A stretch of 64,000 nucleotides of DNA from JAODBQ01 sp047602055 (GTDB lineage Bacteria > Actinomycetota > Acidimicrobiia > Acidimicrobiales > Ilumatobacteraceae), in NCBI GenBank assembly GCA_047602055.1, contig JASGIG010000001.1:1984001-2048000 (forward strand), written 5' to 3'. A program made the position numbers and the translations under genes. This document shows positions 18,696 to 27,503 of the stretch, in pieces (within the stretch, counting starts at the first letter, position 1; every line of letters begins with the position of its first letter). The notes beneath the pieces were generated by a model. That model was not told the DNA's origin. It made no database searches and saw nothing but the letters and a program-made list of their open reading frames with translations.

Positions 18696-19559
18696 ATGGA
18701 ACAGGCTGCTGAACTACGTCGGTTGCTGGACGGCCCGGACATGCTCGTCGCCCCCGGGGCGTACGACGCGCTCGGGGCGATGCTCGTCGAGCAGGCCGGG
18801 TTCGCGGCGTGTTACATGACCGGGGCGGGCACGTCGGTGTCGCGCGGCTACCCCGACTTCGGGCTGCTGACGATGAGCGAGATGGTCGACAACGCGGCAC
18901 GCATGGCCGAGTCGATCGGCATCCCGCTGATCGCCGACGCCGACACCGGCTATGGCAACGAGCTGAACGTCACCCGTACCGTGCGCGAGTACGAGGCGCG
19001 CGGCATCGCCGGCCTGCACATCGAGGACCAGGTGTCGCCGAAGCGCTGCGGGCACCTCGCCGGCAAGGAGGTCGTCCCGGCCGGCGAGTTCGTCTCCAAG
19101 ATCCGCGCCGCGGCGGAGGCCCGCCGCGGTGACCTCGTGCTCATCGCCCGCACCGATGCCCGCCAGATGCTCGGCTTCGACGAGGCGATCGCCCGGGCCA
19201 ATGCCGCGCTCGCCGCCGGGGCCGACGTCGCCTTCGTCGAGGCGACCCAGACCGAGGAGGAGGCCGCCGCGGTGCCGAAGCTGGTCGACGGGCCGTGCCT
19301 GCTGAACGTCGTCGGGGGCGGGCGCACGCCGGTGATGGACCTGCGCGTCGCGGCCGACATGGGCTATCGGGTGGCGATCCTGCCGACGCTGCTGATGAAC
19401 GTCACCGTCGCCGCGGCCGATGCCGCGCTCGCCGCAGTGAGGGCCACGAGCACGATGGACCCCGACCAGCCGAGCCCGGCCGACGTCTTCCGCCGCGTCG
19501 GCGCCGACGAGTGGGACGCGCTGCGCGCCCGCTTCGGCGCCGGCGCCGCCATGACCTGA
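18696..19559 (+). CDS. Isocitrate lyase/PEP mutase family enzyme
   Basis: A 287-residue TIM-barrel protein. DADTGYGN holds the Mg ligands and SPKRCGHL is the K-R-C-G-H signature with the catalytic Cys of isocitrate and 2-methylisocitrate lyases. It may cleave a 2-methylisocitrate-like C4-C7 acid or act as an oxaloacetate decarboxylase; 2-methylcitrate genes are absent nearby. The start MEQAAELRRLLDG follows the divergent hydrolase promoter region. Confidence 0.8.
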   Translation: MEQAAELRRLLDGPDMLVAPGAYDALGAMLVEQAGFAACYMTGAGTSVSRGYPDFGLLTMSEMVDNAARMAESIGIPLIADADTGYGNELNVTRTVREYEARGIAGLHIEDQVSPKRCGHLAGKEVVPAGEFVSKIRAAAEARRGDLVLIARTDARQMLGFDEAIARANAALAAGADVAFVEATQTEEEAAAVPKLVDGPCLLNVVGGGRTPVMDLRVAADMGYRVAILPTLLMNVTVAAADAALAAVRATSTMDPDQPSPADVFRRVGADEWDALRARFGAGAAMT

Positions 19560-19581
19560 GCGCAGCGGAGCCGGCGAGCGC

Positions 19582-19623
19582 GGCAGGCGCAGGGAGCAGC
19601 TTGGCTGCGACCGGAGCACGAAC
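19582..19623. repeat. Family C gene-end repeat, copy 1
   Basis: The core GGCAGGCGCAGGGAGCAGC is followed by TTGGCTGCGACCGGAGCACG. GCAGC-TTG-GCTGC can form a hairpin. It lies just after the ICL/PEP-mutase stop. Near-identical cores occur at 25334, 32770 and 42008. Confidence 0.7.
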
Positions 19624-19679
19624 GACACGGTTCGCCTGAACGGGCGCATCTCGCCCCGGCTGGTGTGCGTCGATGGGGC

Positions 19680-22600
19680 ATGGCCATCACGCAGGTTCGC
19701 ATCCATCCCGCGCTGGGCGTCGCCCGGGTCGGCAACAGTCCGACGGACTGGTTCGTCGGCCCGGAGCGGCCGTGGGACCGCACCCCGCCGGCCGGCGGCT
19801 ACAAGGACGCCCAGTGCCGGGTGAAGCGCCAGGCCACCCGCTTCCGCCTGTTCGCGGACCACGACGACGGCACGACCACCGAGCTGACCGCGGCCGACGC
19901 CGACATCAGCTGGACCGTGCACCTCGCCAACCGCAAGGCGATCACGTCGAACAGCGGCGCGGCGAGCGACCTGACGATCGATCCGGGCCCGCGCACGCTG
20001 ACCGGTCCCGACCAGCTCGCCAAGTTCGACGACGGCACGATCACGCTCCCCGGCGCGCCGACCGTCACCGTCCCGCTCGGAGAGATCCGCACCGACGACG
20101 ACGGGCACCTGCTGGTCCTCGGCGGCTTCGGTCACTCGGCGTCGCCGCTGAACAAGCCGCTCGGCGGCCTGCACAGCGGGGACTGGTACGACGACACCAG
20201 CGACGGCCCGGTCACCGCCAGCGTCACCGTCGGCGGGCAGACGTTCGCCGCGCTCGGCGCGTGGGTCGTCGTCGGCCCGCCGAAGTTCGGCGTCGCCGCC
20301 GACAACGTCATCCGCCTGTGGGACCAGCAGTTCGACCTGTTCGTCGGCACCGGCGCGCTCAGCGCCCCGGCGACGCCGTCGTACACGAACGACATCTATC
20401 CGATCCTCCACGCGGCGACCACGAGCCGCGCGGTCGTCCAGGGCGCCGACGGGCACCACGGCTTCACCCACCCGGTGACCAACCTGTCGACGGCGACGGC
20501 GATCTTCGACAAGCTCAAGCCGGCCGGCAACATGCCGCAGCTCAACTCGGCGCAGCTGACGCCGACGCAGCTGCTCCTGATGCAGCGCTGGAAGGACGGC
20601 AACTTCACCAACGACTGGACGGGCGTGCCGTCGCCGGCGAGCGTGATCACCCCGGACGGCCTCGACAAGGCCGCGCTGGAGAACGCCGTCGGTGGTGCGT
20701 TCGCCCCCGGCATCGAGGTCGGCTCGTTCGTCACCAACGCCGCGCACTTCAGCGCCCCGTTCCGCGTCGACCACGCGACGATCCAGCCCGGCGAGGTGAC
20801 CGCCACGCTGTCGCTGCCGTGGCAGCACGACTTCAAGGCGTGCGGCTCCAACTGGTGGCCGGTGCCGAGGCCCAACCAGGTCAAGCGCGCCGGGTCGTAC
20901 ACCGACTGGGTGCTGCCCGGCGTCACCTCGTCGCCCGACATGGTCGCCAAGTGGCACACGCTCGGCTTCGTCGTCGACCAGGGCGGCGACTTCGTCGAGG
21001 TCGATCGCTGCGACGTCGCCAACGCCGTCGTCAACCTCGTCACGCCGGCGCTGACGTTCCTCGACGTCGCCCAGGGCCCGATGGGCACGCCGCGGGCGAC
21101 GAGCCGGGCGATCGTCTTCGAGGTCACCTCGCCGGTGGCGGTGACGCTGTCGTTCTCGACGGGCCCGAGCGACGCCAGCCTGACCCGCTTCGCGAGCTCC
21201 GTCACCGTCGGCCCGTCGGTCGGGACGGAGGTGATCGTCGCCCGGCTGTGGGTGGTCTACACCGCGCCCAACGACCACCACGCCGTCGCCGACTCGGTCA
21301 CCGTGACGTGCGCCGAGACGTCGCAGACGTGGACGATCCCGATCACCGCGAGCTCCGTGCCACGTCTGACGGCGTCGGCCGCGCTCGTCCTCGACAAGTC
21401 CGGCTCGATGAGCGAAGACCGCGGCGACGGCCAGGGGACCAAGCACAACAGCCTCGTCGACGCCGCCGAGGTGTTCACCGGCGTGATGCTCGAAGGCGAC
21501 CAGATCGCGCTCGTCGCGTTCAACGAGAACGCCACGCCGGTCGCCCCGCTGACGATGCTCGGCGACCCGACGAACGCGTTCGACCCCGGCCGTCAGGCGA
21601 TCGCCACCGCGATCGGCGGTCCCGGGCTGAACCCCGGCGGGGCGACGTCGATCGGCGACGGGATCTTCGAGGGCCGCCAGGCGCTGAGTGGTTCGACGGC
21701 GGACGTCGACGCGCTCGTCGTGCTGACCGACGGCGTCGAGAACAGCCCGCGCTGGATCGCCGACGTCAGCGCCGAGATCGACGCCCGCACGTACGCGATC
21801 GGCCTCGGTACGGCGGCGAACACCAGCGCCGCCGCACTGCAGACGGTATCGGGCAACAACGGCGGCTACCTCCTCGTCACCGGGCCGATCAGTGGCGACA
21901 ACGCGTTCGTGCTCAAGAAGTACTTCCTGCAGATCCTGTCGGGGATCTCCAACGCCGAGGTCGTGCTCGACCCGACCGGTTGGCTGGTCGTCGGCCAGCA
22001 GCAGCGCATCCCGTTCTCGCTGACCGAGACCGATCGCTGCGTCGACGTCATCCTGCTCACCGACGCCCCGCAGGCCGTGCGCTTCACCGTCGAGACGCCG
22101 AACGGCGAGGTGATCGATCCGGCCGTCGCCCAGGCCCGGCCGGGGTTCGCCCACGTCCTCGGCCAGCACGTCACCTACTACCGGCTGACGTTGCCGGCCG
22201 ACGTCCGCGCGGATCGTCCCGAGATCGACGGGACGTGGACGGCCGTGCTGGAGATCCCCGGGCGCGGCGTCCCGGGGGCGACGACGCACGTCGAGCCGAC
22301 CGGGTCGGCGGCGTCCAGCCGTGGCCGGCTGGCCTACTCGCTGCTCGTCCACGCGTGGTCGGACATCGCCCTGGCGGCGTCGACCGTGCAGGCGAGCCAC
22401 GAGCCGGGTGCGACCGTGACGATCGACGCCACGGTGACCGTCGCCGACCGGCCGTTCGTCGGCGCCCACGTGCGCGCCGACGTCACCGCCCCGAACGGCA
22501 CGACGTTCACGGTGGCGCTCGCTCCCGGCGACGGGACGTCGACGGGAGCGTTCGTCGCCGCGCTGGCCGGGACGTACGCGATCCGCGTCCGCGCCAGCGG

Positions 22601-22895
22601 GCTCAGCCCGCAGGGCGCCCGCTTCGAGCGGGAGCGGGCGCTGACCGCGTCGGTGTGGCACGGCGGCGACCGGCCGGTCGATCCGCGCGGTGGCGGGTCC
22701 GGCGGTGGCCACGGTGACGAGTGCATGTGCGGCCTGCTGCGCTGCATCGCCGGGCACCTCCACGACAGCAAGCGCCTCGCCGAGCGGCTGAAGGAGTGGG
22801 GCATCGAGCTCGACGCCGTGCTCAAGTGCGTCGCCGGTGCCTGCCGCCCGACCGGCCCGACGCCGGCCGAGATCGAGGCCGCGGGCAAGCGATGA
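19680..22895 (+). CDS. LodA-like CTQ quinoprotein fused to a VWA domain
   Basis: A 1071-residue protein. The N-terminus, RIHPALGVARVGNSPTDWFVGPE, is the hallmark of LodA/GoxA amino-acid oxidases, which carry a cysteine-tryptophylquinone cofactor made from their own residues. LPWQHDFKACGSNWWPVPRPNQ (residues about 380-400, Cys388) and KWHTLGFV match the LodA C-terminal part and include plausible CTQ residues. From about residue 565 a VWA domain follows with a perfect MIDAS (D572-KSGSM) and VVLTDGVENS, then a beta-rich domain and a Cys-rich tail (DECMCGLLRC, LKCVAGACR). Classical LodA is about 700 residues and has no VWA. No signal peptide is seen. The partner flavoprotein gene overlaps its 3' end by 4 bases. 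Confidence 0.75.
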   Translation: MAITQVRIHPALGVARVGNSPTDWFVGPERPWDRTPPAGGYKDAQCRVKRQATRFRLFADHDDGTTTELTAADADISWTVHLANRKAITSNSGAASDLTIDPGPRTLTGPDQLAKFDDGTITLPGAPTVTVPLGEIRTDDDGHLLVLGGFGHSASPLNKPLGGLHSGDWYDDTSDGPVTASVTVGGQTFAALGAWVVVGPPKFGVAADNVIRLWDQQFDLFVGTGALSAPATPSYTNDIYPILHAATTSRAVVQGADGHHGFTHPVTNLSTATAIFDKLKPAGNMPQLNSAQLTPTQLLLMQRWKDGNFTNDWTGVPSPASVITPDGLDKAALENAVGGAFAPGIEVGSFVTNAAHFSAPFRVDHATIQPGEVTATLSLPWQHDFKACGSNWWPVPRPNQVKRAGSYTDWVLPGVTSSPDMVAKWHTLGFVVDQGGDFVEVDRCDVANAVVNLVTPALTFLDVAQGPMGTPRATSRAIVFEVTSPVAVTLSFSTGPSDASLTRFASSVTVGPSVGTEVIVARLWVVYTAPNDHHAVADSVTVTCAETSQTWTIPITASSVPRLTASAALVLDKSGSMSEDRGDGQGTKHNSLVDAAEVFTGVMLEGDQIALVAFNENATPVAPLTMLGDPTNAFDPGRQAIATAIGGPGLNPGGATSIGDGIFEGRQALSGSTADVDALVVLTDGVENSPRWIADVSAEIDARTYAIGLGTAANTSAAALQTVSGNNGGYLLVTGPISGDNAFVLKKYFLQILSGISNAEVVLDPTGWLVVGQQQRIPFSLTETDRCVDVILLTDAPQAVRFTVETPNGEVIDPAVAQARPGFAHVLGQHVTYYRLTLPADVRADRPEIDGTWTAVLEIPGRGVPGATTHVEPTGSAASSRGRLAYSLLVHAWSDIALAASTVQASHEPGATVTIDATVTVADRPFVGAHVRADVTAPNGTTFTVALAPGDGTSTGAFVAALAGTYAIRVRASGLSPQGARFERERALTASVWHGGDRPVDPRGGGSGGGHGDECMCGLLRCIAGHLHDSKRLAERLKEWGIELDAVLKCVAGACRPTGPTPAEIEAAGKR

Positions 22896-24034
22896 GCGAT
22901 GAGCCGGACAGTTCGCGTCATCGCTCATCGCGGTGCGAGCGGTTCGACGTCGTCGTCGCCGGGGGCGGCCCGGCGGGGTCGGCGACGGCCATCCACCTGG
23001 CCCGTGGCGGGTGTCGGGTGCTGCTCGTCGAGCGCGACGACTTCACGCGGATGCGGATGGGCGAGACGCTGCCGCCGGCGGTCAACCCGCTGCTCGCCGA
23101 GCTCGGCGTGCTCGACGATCTCCCGGCGCTCGGTCACGTCCCGTCGTATGAGACGGCGAGCGCGTGGGGTGGCGAGGAGGTCGCCGACCGCTCGTTCGTG
23201 TTCAGCCCGTACGGTCACGGCTGGCACGTCGACCGCGCCGCGTTCGACGCGCTGCTCGTCGACCGGGCGGCGGCCGCGGGGGTCGACGTGCACCGCGGCG
23301 ACGTCCAGGCGCCGCGCCGCGCCGGCAGCGGCGGCGTCGTCATCGACGTCGGCCTGACGACGGTTGCCGCCGGTCACCTCGTCGACGCCACCGGGCGCGC
23401 CGCTCGGCTGGCCCGCCGGCTCGGGGCCTCGGCCCGCCGGTTCGACTCGCTCGTGAGCGCGTCCGTCGTCTGCGCGCTGCCGCCCGGCAGCGCCGCCGGC
23501 GACACGTTCCTCGAGGCCATCGCCGACGGCTGGTGGTACGCGTCGCCGTTGCCCGGCGACCGCCGGCTCGTCGCCCTGTTCACGGATGCGCCGATCGCCG
23601 CGGCGCTGCGGTTGCGCACCCCGTCCGGCTGGTGGGCGGCGCTCCAGCGCGCACCGCGCACGCTGGCCCTGGCGGCCGCCGGCACGCCGACGGCTGCGCC
23701 GCGGCTGACGTCGTGCGCCGGGCACGTGCTCGCGCCTGCGGCGACACCGTGGTGCACCGTCGTCGGCGACGCCGCGCTTGCCGTCGACCCGCTGTCCAGC
23801 TCGGGCGTGTCGTTCGCACTGCGCTCGGCGCGGCGGGCCGCGGCGGCGATCGTCGCCGGGGGCACGGGTGAGGACGACGGCTATGACGCGTTCGTCGGCG
23901 GGTCGGCAGTGGCCTACGAGCGCGAGCGCGCCGAGCACTACGCGCTGGAGCGGCGCTGGCCGGCGAGCGAGTTCTGGCACCGCCGCCAACTTCATCGTCC
24001 CGTGACACAGCTCCTCCTAGCATCGCCCGGATGA
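22892..24034 (+). CDS. LodB-like FAD-dependent oxidoreductase
   Basis: A 380-residue flavoprotein. FDVVVAGGGPAGSATAIHLA is the dinucleotide-binding motif; MGETLPPAVNPLL and VVGDAALAVDPLSSSGVSFA match the halogenase/geranylgeranyl-reductase-like group that includes LodB and GoxB. Those proteins are required to build the CTQ cofactor in their paired oxidases. ATG 22892 overlaps the LodA-like stop (ATGA), which strongly supports this role. Its own 3' end overlaps the next gene in the same way. Confidence 0.8.
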   Translation: MSDEPDSSRHRSSRCERFDVVVAGGGPAGSATAIHLARGGCRVLLVERDDFTRMRMGETLPPAVNPLLAELGVLDDLPALGHVPSYETASAWGGEEVADRSFVFSPYGHGWHVDRAAFDALLVDRAAAAGVDVHRGDVQAPRRAGSGGVVIDVGLTTVAAGHLVDATGRAARLARRLGASARRFDSLVSASVVCALPPGSAAGDTFLEAIADGWWYASPLPGDRRLVALFTDAPIAAALRLRTPSGWWAALQRAPRTLALAAAGTPTAAPRLTSCAGHVLAPAATPWCTVVGDAALAVDPLSSSGVSFALRSARRAAAAIVAGGTGEDDGYDAFVGGSAVAYERERAEHYALERRWPASEFWHRRQLHRPVTQLLLASPG

Positions 24035-25020
24035 GCACGCCCGTCGCCGTCTACCTGCAGGACGCCCACCCGATCCGTGAGGCGATGGACATCGCCCGCT
24101 ACGCCGAGTCGAAGGGCTTCGCCGCCGTCTGGCAGGCGGAGAGCCGGCTGGTGCGCGAGGCGACGGTGCCGATGGCCGCGTTCGCCGCGGTCACCGACAC
24201 GATCAAGGTCGGCTCCGGCGTCGTCGACTGCTGGAGCCGCAACCCGGCACGGCTGGCGGCGACGTTCTCGACGCTCGACGACCTCGCTCCCGGCCGGGTC
24301 ATCCTCGGCATCGGGGCGTGGTGGGATCCGCTGGCTCGCAAGGTCGGCATCGACCGGGCCCGCCCGCTGACGGTGATGCGCGAGATCGTCACCTGTGTGC
24401 GCGCCCTGCTGCACAACGAGACCGTCACGTTCGACGGGTCGTACGTGCACTTCGACGGCATCGAGCTCGACTACGTGTACCAGGAACGCCGGCCGAAGGA
24501 CGTCCCGATCTACATCGGGGCCACCGGGATGCAGATGATGGAGCTGACCGGCGAGATCGCCGACGGCGCGGTGCTCAACTACCTCGTCTCCCCGGACTAC
24601 AACGCCCAGGCGTTGGAGGCCCTGGCCCGCGGCGCCGAGAAGGCCGGGCGGACGCTCGACGACATCGATCGCCCGCAGCTGATCGTCTGCTCGGTGCACG
24701 AGGACCACGACACCGCGCTCGACATGGCCCGCCTGATGGTCACCCAGTACCTCGGTCAGCAGCCGCACATCATGAAGGCGTCCGGCGTGCCGCAGTCGCT
24801 GCTCGACGCGGTCGGCGAGGTGCTGACGTGGCCGGCGACGCACGAGCAGGTCGAGGCCGCGTCGAAGCTCGTCCCCGACGAGATCGTCCAGATGCTCACC
24901 GCCTCGGGCACGCCGGCCGAGGCGCGCGCCAAGGTCGACGAATACGTCGCCAACGGCTGCACCTGCCCGATCCTCTACCCGCTCGGCGACGTCCAGCAGA
25001 TGATCGACGCGTTCGCCTGA
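24031..25020 (+). CDS. LLM-class (luciferase-like, F420-type) oxidoreductase
   Basis: A 329-residue TIM-barrel protein of the bacterial luciferase-like family. VAVYLQDAHPIREAMDIARYAE and GIGAWWDPLARKVGIDRARPL, then YIGATGMQMMELTGEIADGAVLNY, are typical of F420-dependent reductases such as methylene-tetrahydromethanopterin reductase-like enzymes. ATG 24031 overlaps the LodB-like stop by 4 bases, so it is the third gene of the quinoprotein operon. The substrate is unknown. Confidence 0.83.
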   Translation: MSTPVAVYLQDAHPIREAMDIARYAESKGFAAVWQAESRLVREATVPMAAFAAVTDTIKVGSGVVDCWSRNPARLAATFSTLDDLAPGRVILGIGAWWDPLARKVGIDRARPLTVMREIVTCVRALLHNETVTFDGSYVHFDGIELDYVYQERRPKDVPIYIGATGMQMMELTGEIADGAVLNYLVSPDYNAQALEALARGAEKAGRTLDDIDRPQLIVCSVHEDHDTALDMARLMVTQYLGQQPHIMKASGVPQSLLDAVGEVLTWPATHEQVEAASKLVPDEIVQMLTASGTPAEARAKVDEYVANGCTCPILYPLGDVQQMIDAFA

Positions 25021-25333
25021 GCGTCGGCGCGGCACCGCTGCCGGCACCGGTCCAGGTGAGCCCGTCGGGGCTGTGCAGCGCGGTACCAGCGCCGGTGGGC
25101 AGGAGCAGCGCGCCGCCGGCGGGGTTGGTGAAACCGACGACGTGGACACCGGCGTCGGTCGCAGCGGCGAACGCCAGTTGCGGCATCGACGGATCGGCCC
25201 CGCGTCACCGAGTGACGTGCTCCCATGTCGTGCCACCGTCGTGGGTGGACCACAGGCCCTCGCCGCTGATCAGCCACCCGTCGGTCGCGGACGGCCACGA
25301 CATCGAGCGGACGACGACGCCGCCGGCCGGCAC
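25021..25333 (-). pseudogene. Fragment of a BNR/sialidase-like repeat protein with in-frame stop
   Basis: The minus strand encodes SMSWPSATDGWLISGEGLW, STHDGGTTWEHVTR, an in-frame TGA, and 7 codons later MPQLAFAAATDAGVHVVGFT and LHSPDGLTWTG. SxDGGTTW and SPDGLTW are BNR (Asp-box) repeats. The frame is continuous except for the TGA and is cut off at the LLM gene and at the downstream repeat. It is a truncated, nonsense-bearing relic. Confidence 0.5.
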
Positions 25334-25376
25334 GGCAGGCGCAGGGAGCTGCTTGGCTGCGACCGGAGCACGGACA
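25334..25376. repeat. Family C gene-end repeat, copy 2
   Basis: Same core as at 19582, with one change in the hairpin loop arm (GGAGCTGC). It ends 1 base before the stop codon of the minus-strand esterase gene, so it forms that gene's immediate 3' flank. Confidence 0.7.
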
Positions 25377-25377
25377 T

Positions 25378-26460
25378 CTACAGCGAGTCGGCGAAACCCT
25401 TGATGTCGCGGATGGTCGCCGAGTAGACCTCGGGCATCGCCGTGCGGTAGATGCAGTCGCCGGCGTGGCACGTGCCGTTGACCGTTCGGCTGTACGCCGA
25501 CACGCCGGCGTCGACCAGCTTGCGGTAGTAGGCCAGGCCCTCGTCGCGCAGCGGGTCGAGCTGGTTCACCGAGACGACGTGCGGCGGCAGCCCGGCGAGG
25601 TCGTCGGTGCCGGCGTTGAGCGGCCACGCCAGCGGGTTCGTCGCGTTCTCGCCGTCGGGGTCGTACACCTTGGCGAGCGCGCCCATCTGGTCACAGGCGA
25701 TGAAGTAGCCGTCGTTCTCGGTGAGCGACGGCAGCGTGGCCGGCGGGTCGGCGTACGCGCCGGAGATGTACGGGCACTGTGCGTACACGCCGTCGATCTG
25801 GCCGAGGCGGCCGTCGCGCTTGGCCTTCAGCGTCGTCGCCAGCGTCAGGTTGCCGCCGCCGGACTCGCCGGACACGACGATCTTGGAGATCCCGAAGTCG
25901 CCGCGGTGGTCGTGCAGCCACTGCAGTGCGGTGGTGCAGTCGTTCAGGCCGGCGGGGAACGGGTGGCGGCCATGCTTGCCGCCGCCGTTGCGGAACTCGA
26001 CGCCGACGACCACCATCCCGGTGGCGGCCAGCTCGTCGCGCCAGCGCTGGTAGCTGAGCCCGGCCGCCTCGAGCAGGACCATCCCGCCGCCGTGGATGTG
26101 CAGTACGGCGGGCACGGGTCCGTCGGTGTGAGCCGGGCGGTGGACGTACAGCGTGATGTCGTTGCCGTCGACGCCGGAGACGATCTCGACGGAGCGCTCG
26201 ACGCCGGCGACTGGCTCGAGCCCCTCCATGAGGACGTCGAACAGGCCACCGAAGCCCTGCTCGGCCTCGTCGACGTAGGTGTGCAGCTCGTCGAGTGGCG
26301 ACGCCCCGGTGACGGGTGACGGTTCGGCCGGGCCGCCGAGGCCGACGGTGGCCAGCGCGGCGATCATCCGCGGATCGGCCCGCGGGTCGTCGGCCAGGGC
26401 CATGTCCGGGTTGCCGAGACGGCCGGGCAGGATCGGAGTGGCGCGGTCGCCAGTGCTCAT
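25378..26460 (-). CDS. HSL-type alpha/beta hydrolase (esterase)
   Basis: A 360-residue carboxylesterase of the hormone-sensitive-lipase/alpha-beta-hydrolase-3 family. HIHGGGMVLL (HGGG at 123-126) forms the oxyanion hole, VVSGESGGGN gives the nucleophile S200, and NQLDPLRDEG and NGTCHAGD supply the likely Asp and His. Its ATG overlaps the stop of the nitronate monooxygenase gene upstream by 4 bases, so the two are coupled. The natural ester is unknown. Confidence 0.85.
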   Translation of the reverse strand: MSTGDRATPILPGRLGNPDMALADDPRADPRMIAALATVGLGGPAEPSPVTGASPLDELHTYVDEAEQGFGGLFDVLMEGLEPVAGVERSVEIVSGVDGNDITLYVHRPAHTDGPVPAVLHIHGGGMVLLEAAGLSYQRWRDELAATGMVVVGVEFRNGGGKHGRHPFPAGLNDCTTALQWLHDHRGDFGISKIVVSGESGGGNLTLATTLKAKRDGRLGQIDGVYAQCPYISGAYADPPATLPSLTENDGYFIACDQMGALAKVYDPDGENATNPLAWPLNAGTDDLAGLPPHVVSVNQLDPLRDEGLAYYRKLVDAGVSAYSRTVNGTCHAGDCIYRTAMPEVYSATIRDIKGFADSL

Positions 26461-27410
26461 GCTGGAACCCCCTTCGAGCTGAGACGCGCGACAGTAGCGA
26501 CGAACTCGGCGACGGTCGAGGCGACGATGTCGGCCACCGGGCGGACGCTGTCGATGCGGCCGGCCACCTGGCCGCTCAGCGCGATCGCGGCATCCATGTC
26601 GCCGTCGAAGTACAGCGCCTTGGCGTCGCCGAAGTCGCCGAACACGTTGTGCTCGGCGTGCGCCAGCGACTCGGTTCGGTTGGTCCGCAGGGCGCGCAGC
26701 GCGGGGGAGTGGCGGTCGTTGAGGAACAGCGTGTCGGTCTCGGCAGCGGCGACGATCGCGTTCTTCCAGTTGTCGTGCACCGGCGACTCCAGTGCCGACA
26801 CCATCCGAGTCCCCATCTGCACGCCTTCCGCGCCGAGGGCGAACGCCGCGGCCATCGTCGCCCCGTCGACGATCCCGCCGGCGGCGATGATCGGCACCTC
26901 GACGCGCGAGCGCACCAGGGGCAACAGCACCATCGTCGACACCGGCGTCGGGCTCTTGAACCCGCCACCCTCGCCGCCCTCGACGACCAGCCCGTCGACG
27001 CCGGCGTCGACGGCCTTGAGCGCCGCCGCCAGCGTCGGTACGACGTGGTACACGGTGAGGCCGGCGTTCTTGAGGACCTTGGTGTACTTGGTCGGCGAGC
27101 CGGCCGACGTCGTCACGAACCGGACGCCCTGCTCGATCACGAAGTCGGCGATGTGCGGGTCACGGACGAACGCCTGGGCGATGTTCACGCCGAACGACTT
27201 GTCGGTCAGCCGAGTCATCTCGCGGATCTCGTGCTTGATCGCGTCCAGCTCGCCCGAGGAGGTCTCGATGATCCCGCACGCCCCGGCTCGGCTCACGGCG
27301 GACGCCAGCTGGCTGCGGGCGATCCAGCCCATCGGCGCCTGGACGATCGGGATGTCGACGCCGAGGTCGCGTGAGACGCGGTTGTCGAAGGCGGGGTGGG
27401 CAGATGTCAT
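26457..27410 (-). CDS. Nitronate monooxygenase family flavoprotein
   Basis: A 317-residue FMN-binding TIM barrel. PIVQAPMGWIARSQLASAVS, VVEGGEGGGF, PIIAAGGIVDGATMAAAFALG and GVQMGTRM are the family's phosphate-binding and active-site stretches. The family oxidises alkyl nitronates, but many members act on other substrates such as enoyl-ACPs. It is the first gene of a two-gene operon with the esterase. Confidence 0.85.
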   Translation of the reverse strand: MTSAHPAFDNRVSRDLGVDIPIVQAPMGWIARSQLASAVSRAGACGIIETSSGELDAIKHEIREMTRLTDKSFGVNIAQAFVRDPHIADFVIEQGVRFVTTSAGSPTKYTKVLKNAGLTVYHVVPTLAAALKAVDAGVDGLVVEGGEGGGFKSPTPVSTMVLLPLVRSRVEVPIIAAGGIVDGATMAAAFALGAEGVQMGTRMVSALESPVHDNWKNAIVAAAETDTLFLNDRHSPALRALRTNRTESLAHAEHNVFGDFGDAKALYFDGDMDAAIALSGQVAGRIDSVRPVADIVASTVAEFVATVARLSSKGVPA

Positions 27411-27479
27411 GCCCGCATCCTGGCCCGACCGCGCGACGGCCAGGGAGCCGGGCGGGGATGGGGCGCGAGCGCAGCGAGT

Positions 27480-27494
27480 GGGGGCGCAGCCCCC
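27480..27494. terminator. Short GC hairpin
   Basis: GGGGGC and GCCCCC flank a GCA loop, 9 bp beyond the 3' end of the minus-strand lysozyme-like gene and 70 bp upstream of the nitronate monooxygenase start. It is a likely terminator without a U-tract. Confidence 0.45.
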
Positions 27495-27503
27495 GGCAAT
27501 GGG

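Noticed and set aside
18714..22928. A 1404-codon minus-strand open frame opposite the LodA-like and ICL genes
   Set aside because: Antisense frame of high-GC coding DNA; its composition is Arg/Asp/Val-rich with no domain, while the plus strand has clear conserved motifs.
25205..25207. In-frame TGA in the BNR-like relic and at 51684 read as selenocysteine codons
   Set aside because: No SECIS-like hairpin next to either, and the surrounding frames are truncated relics; ordinary stops are simpler.
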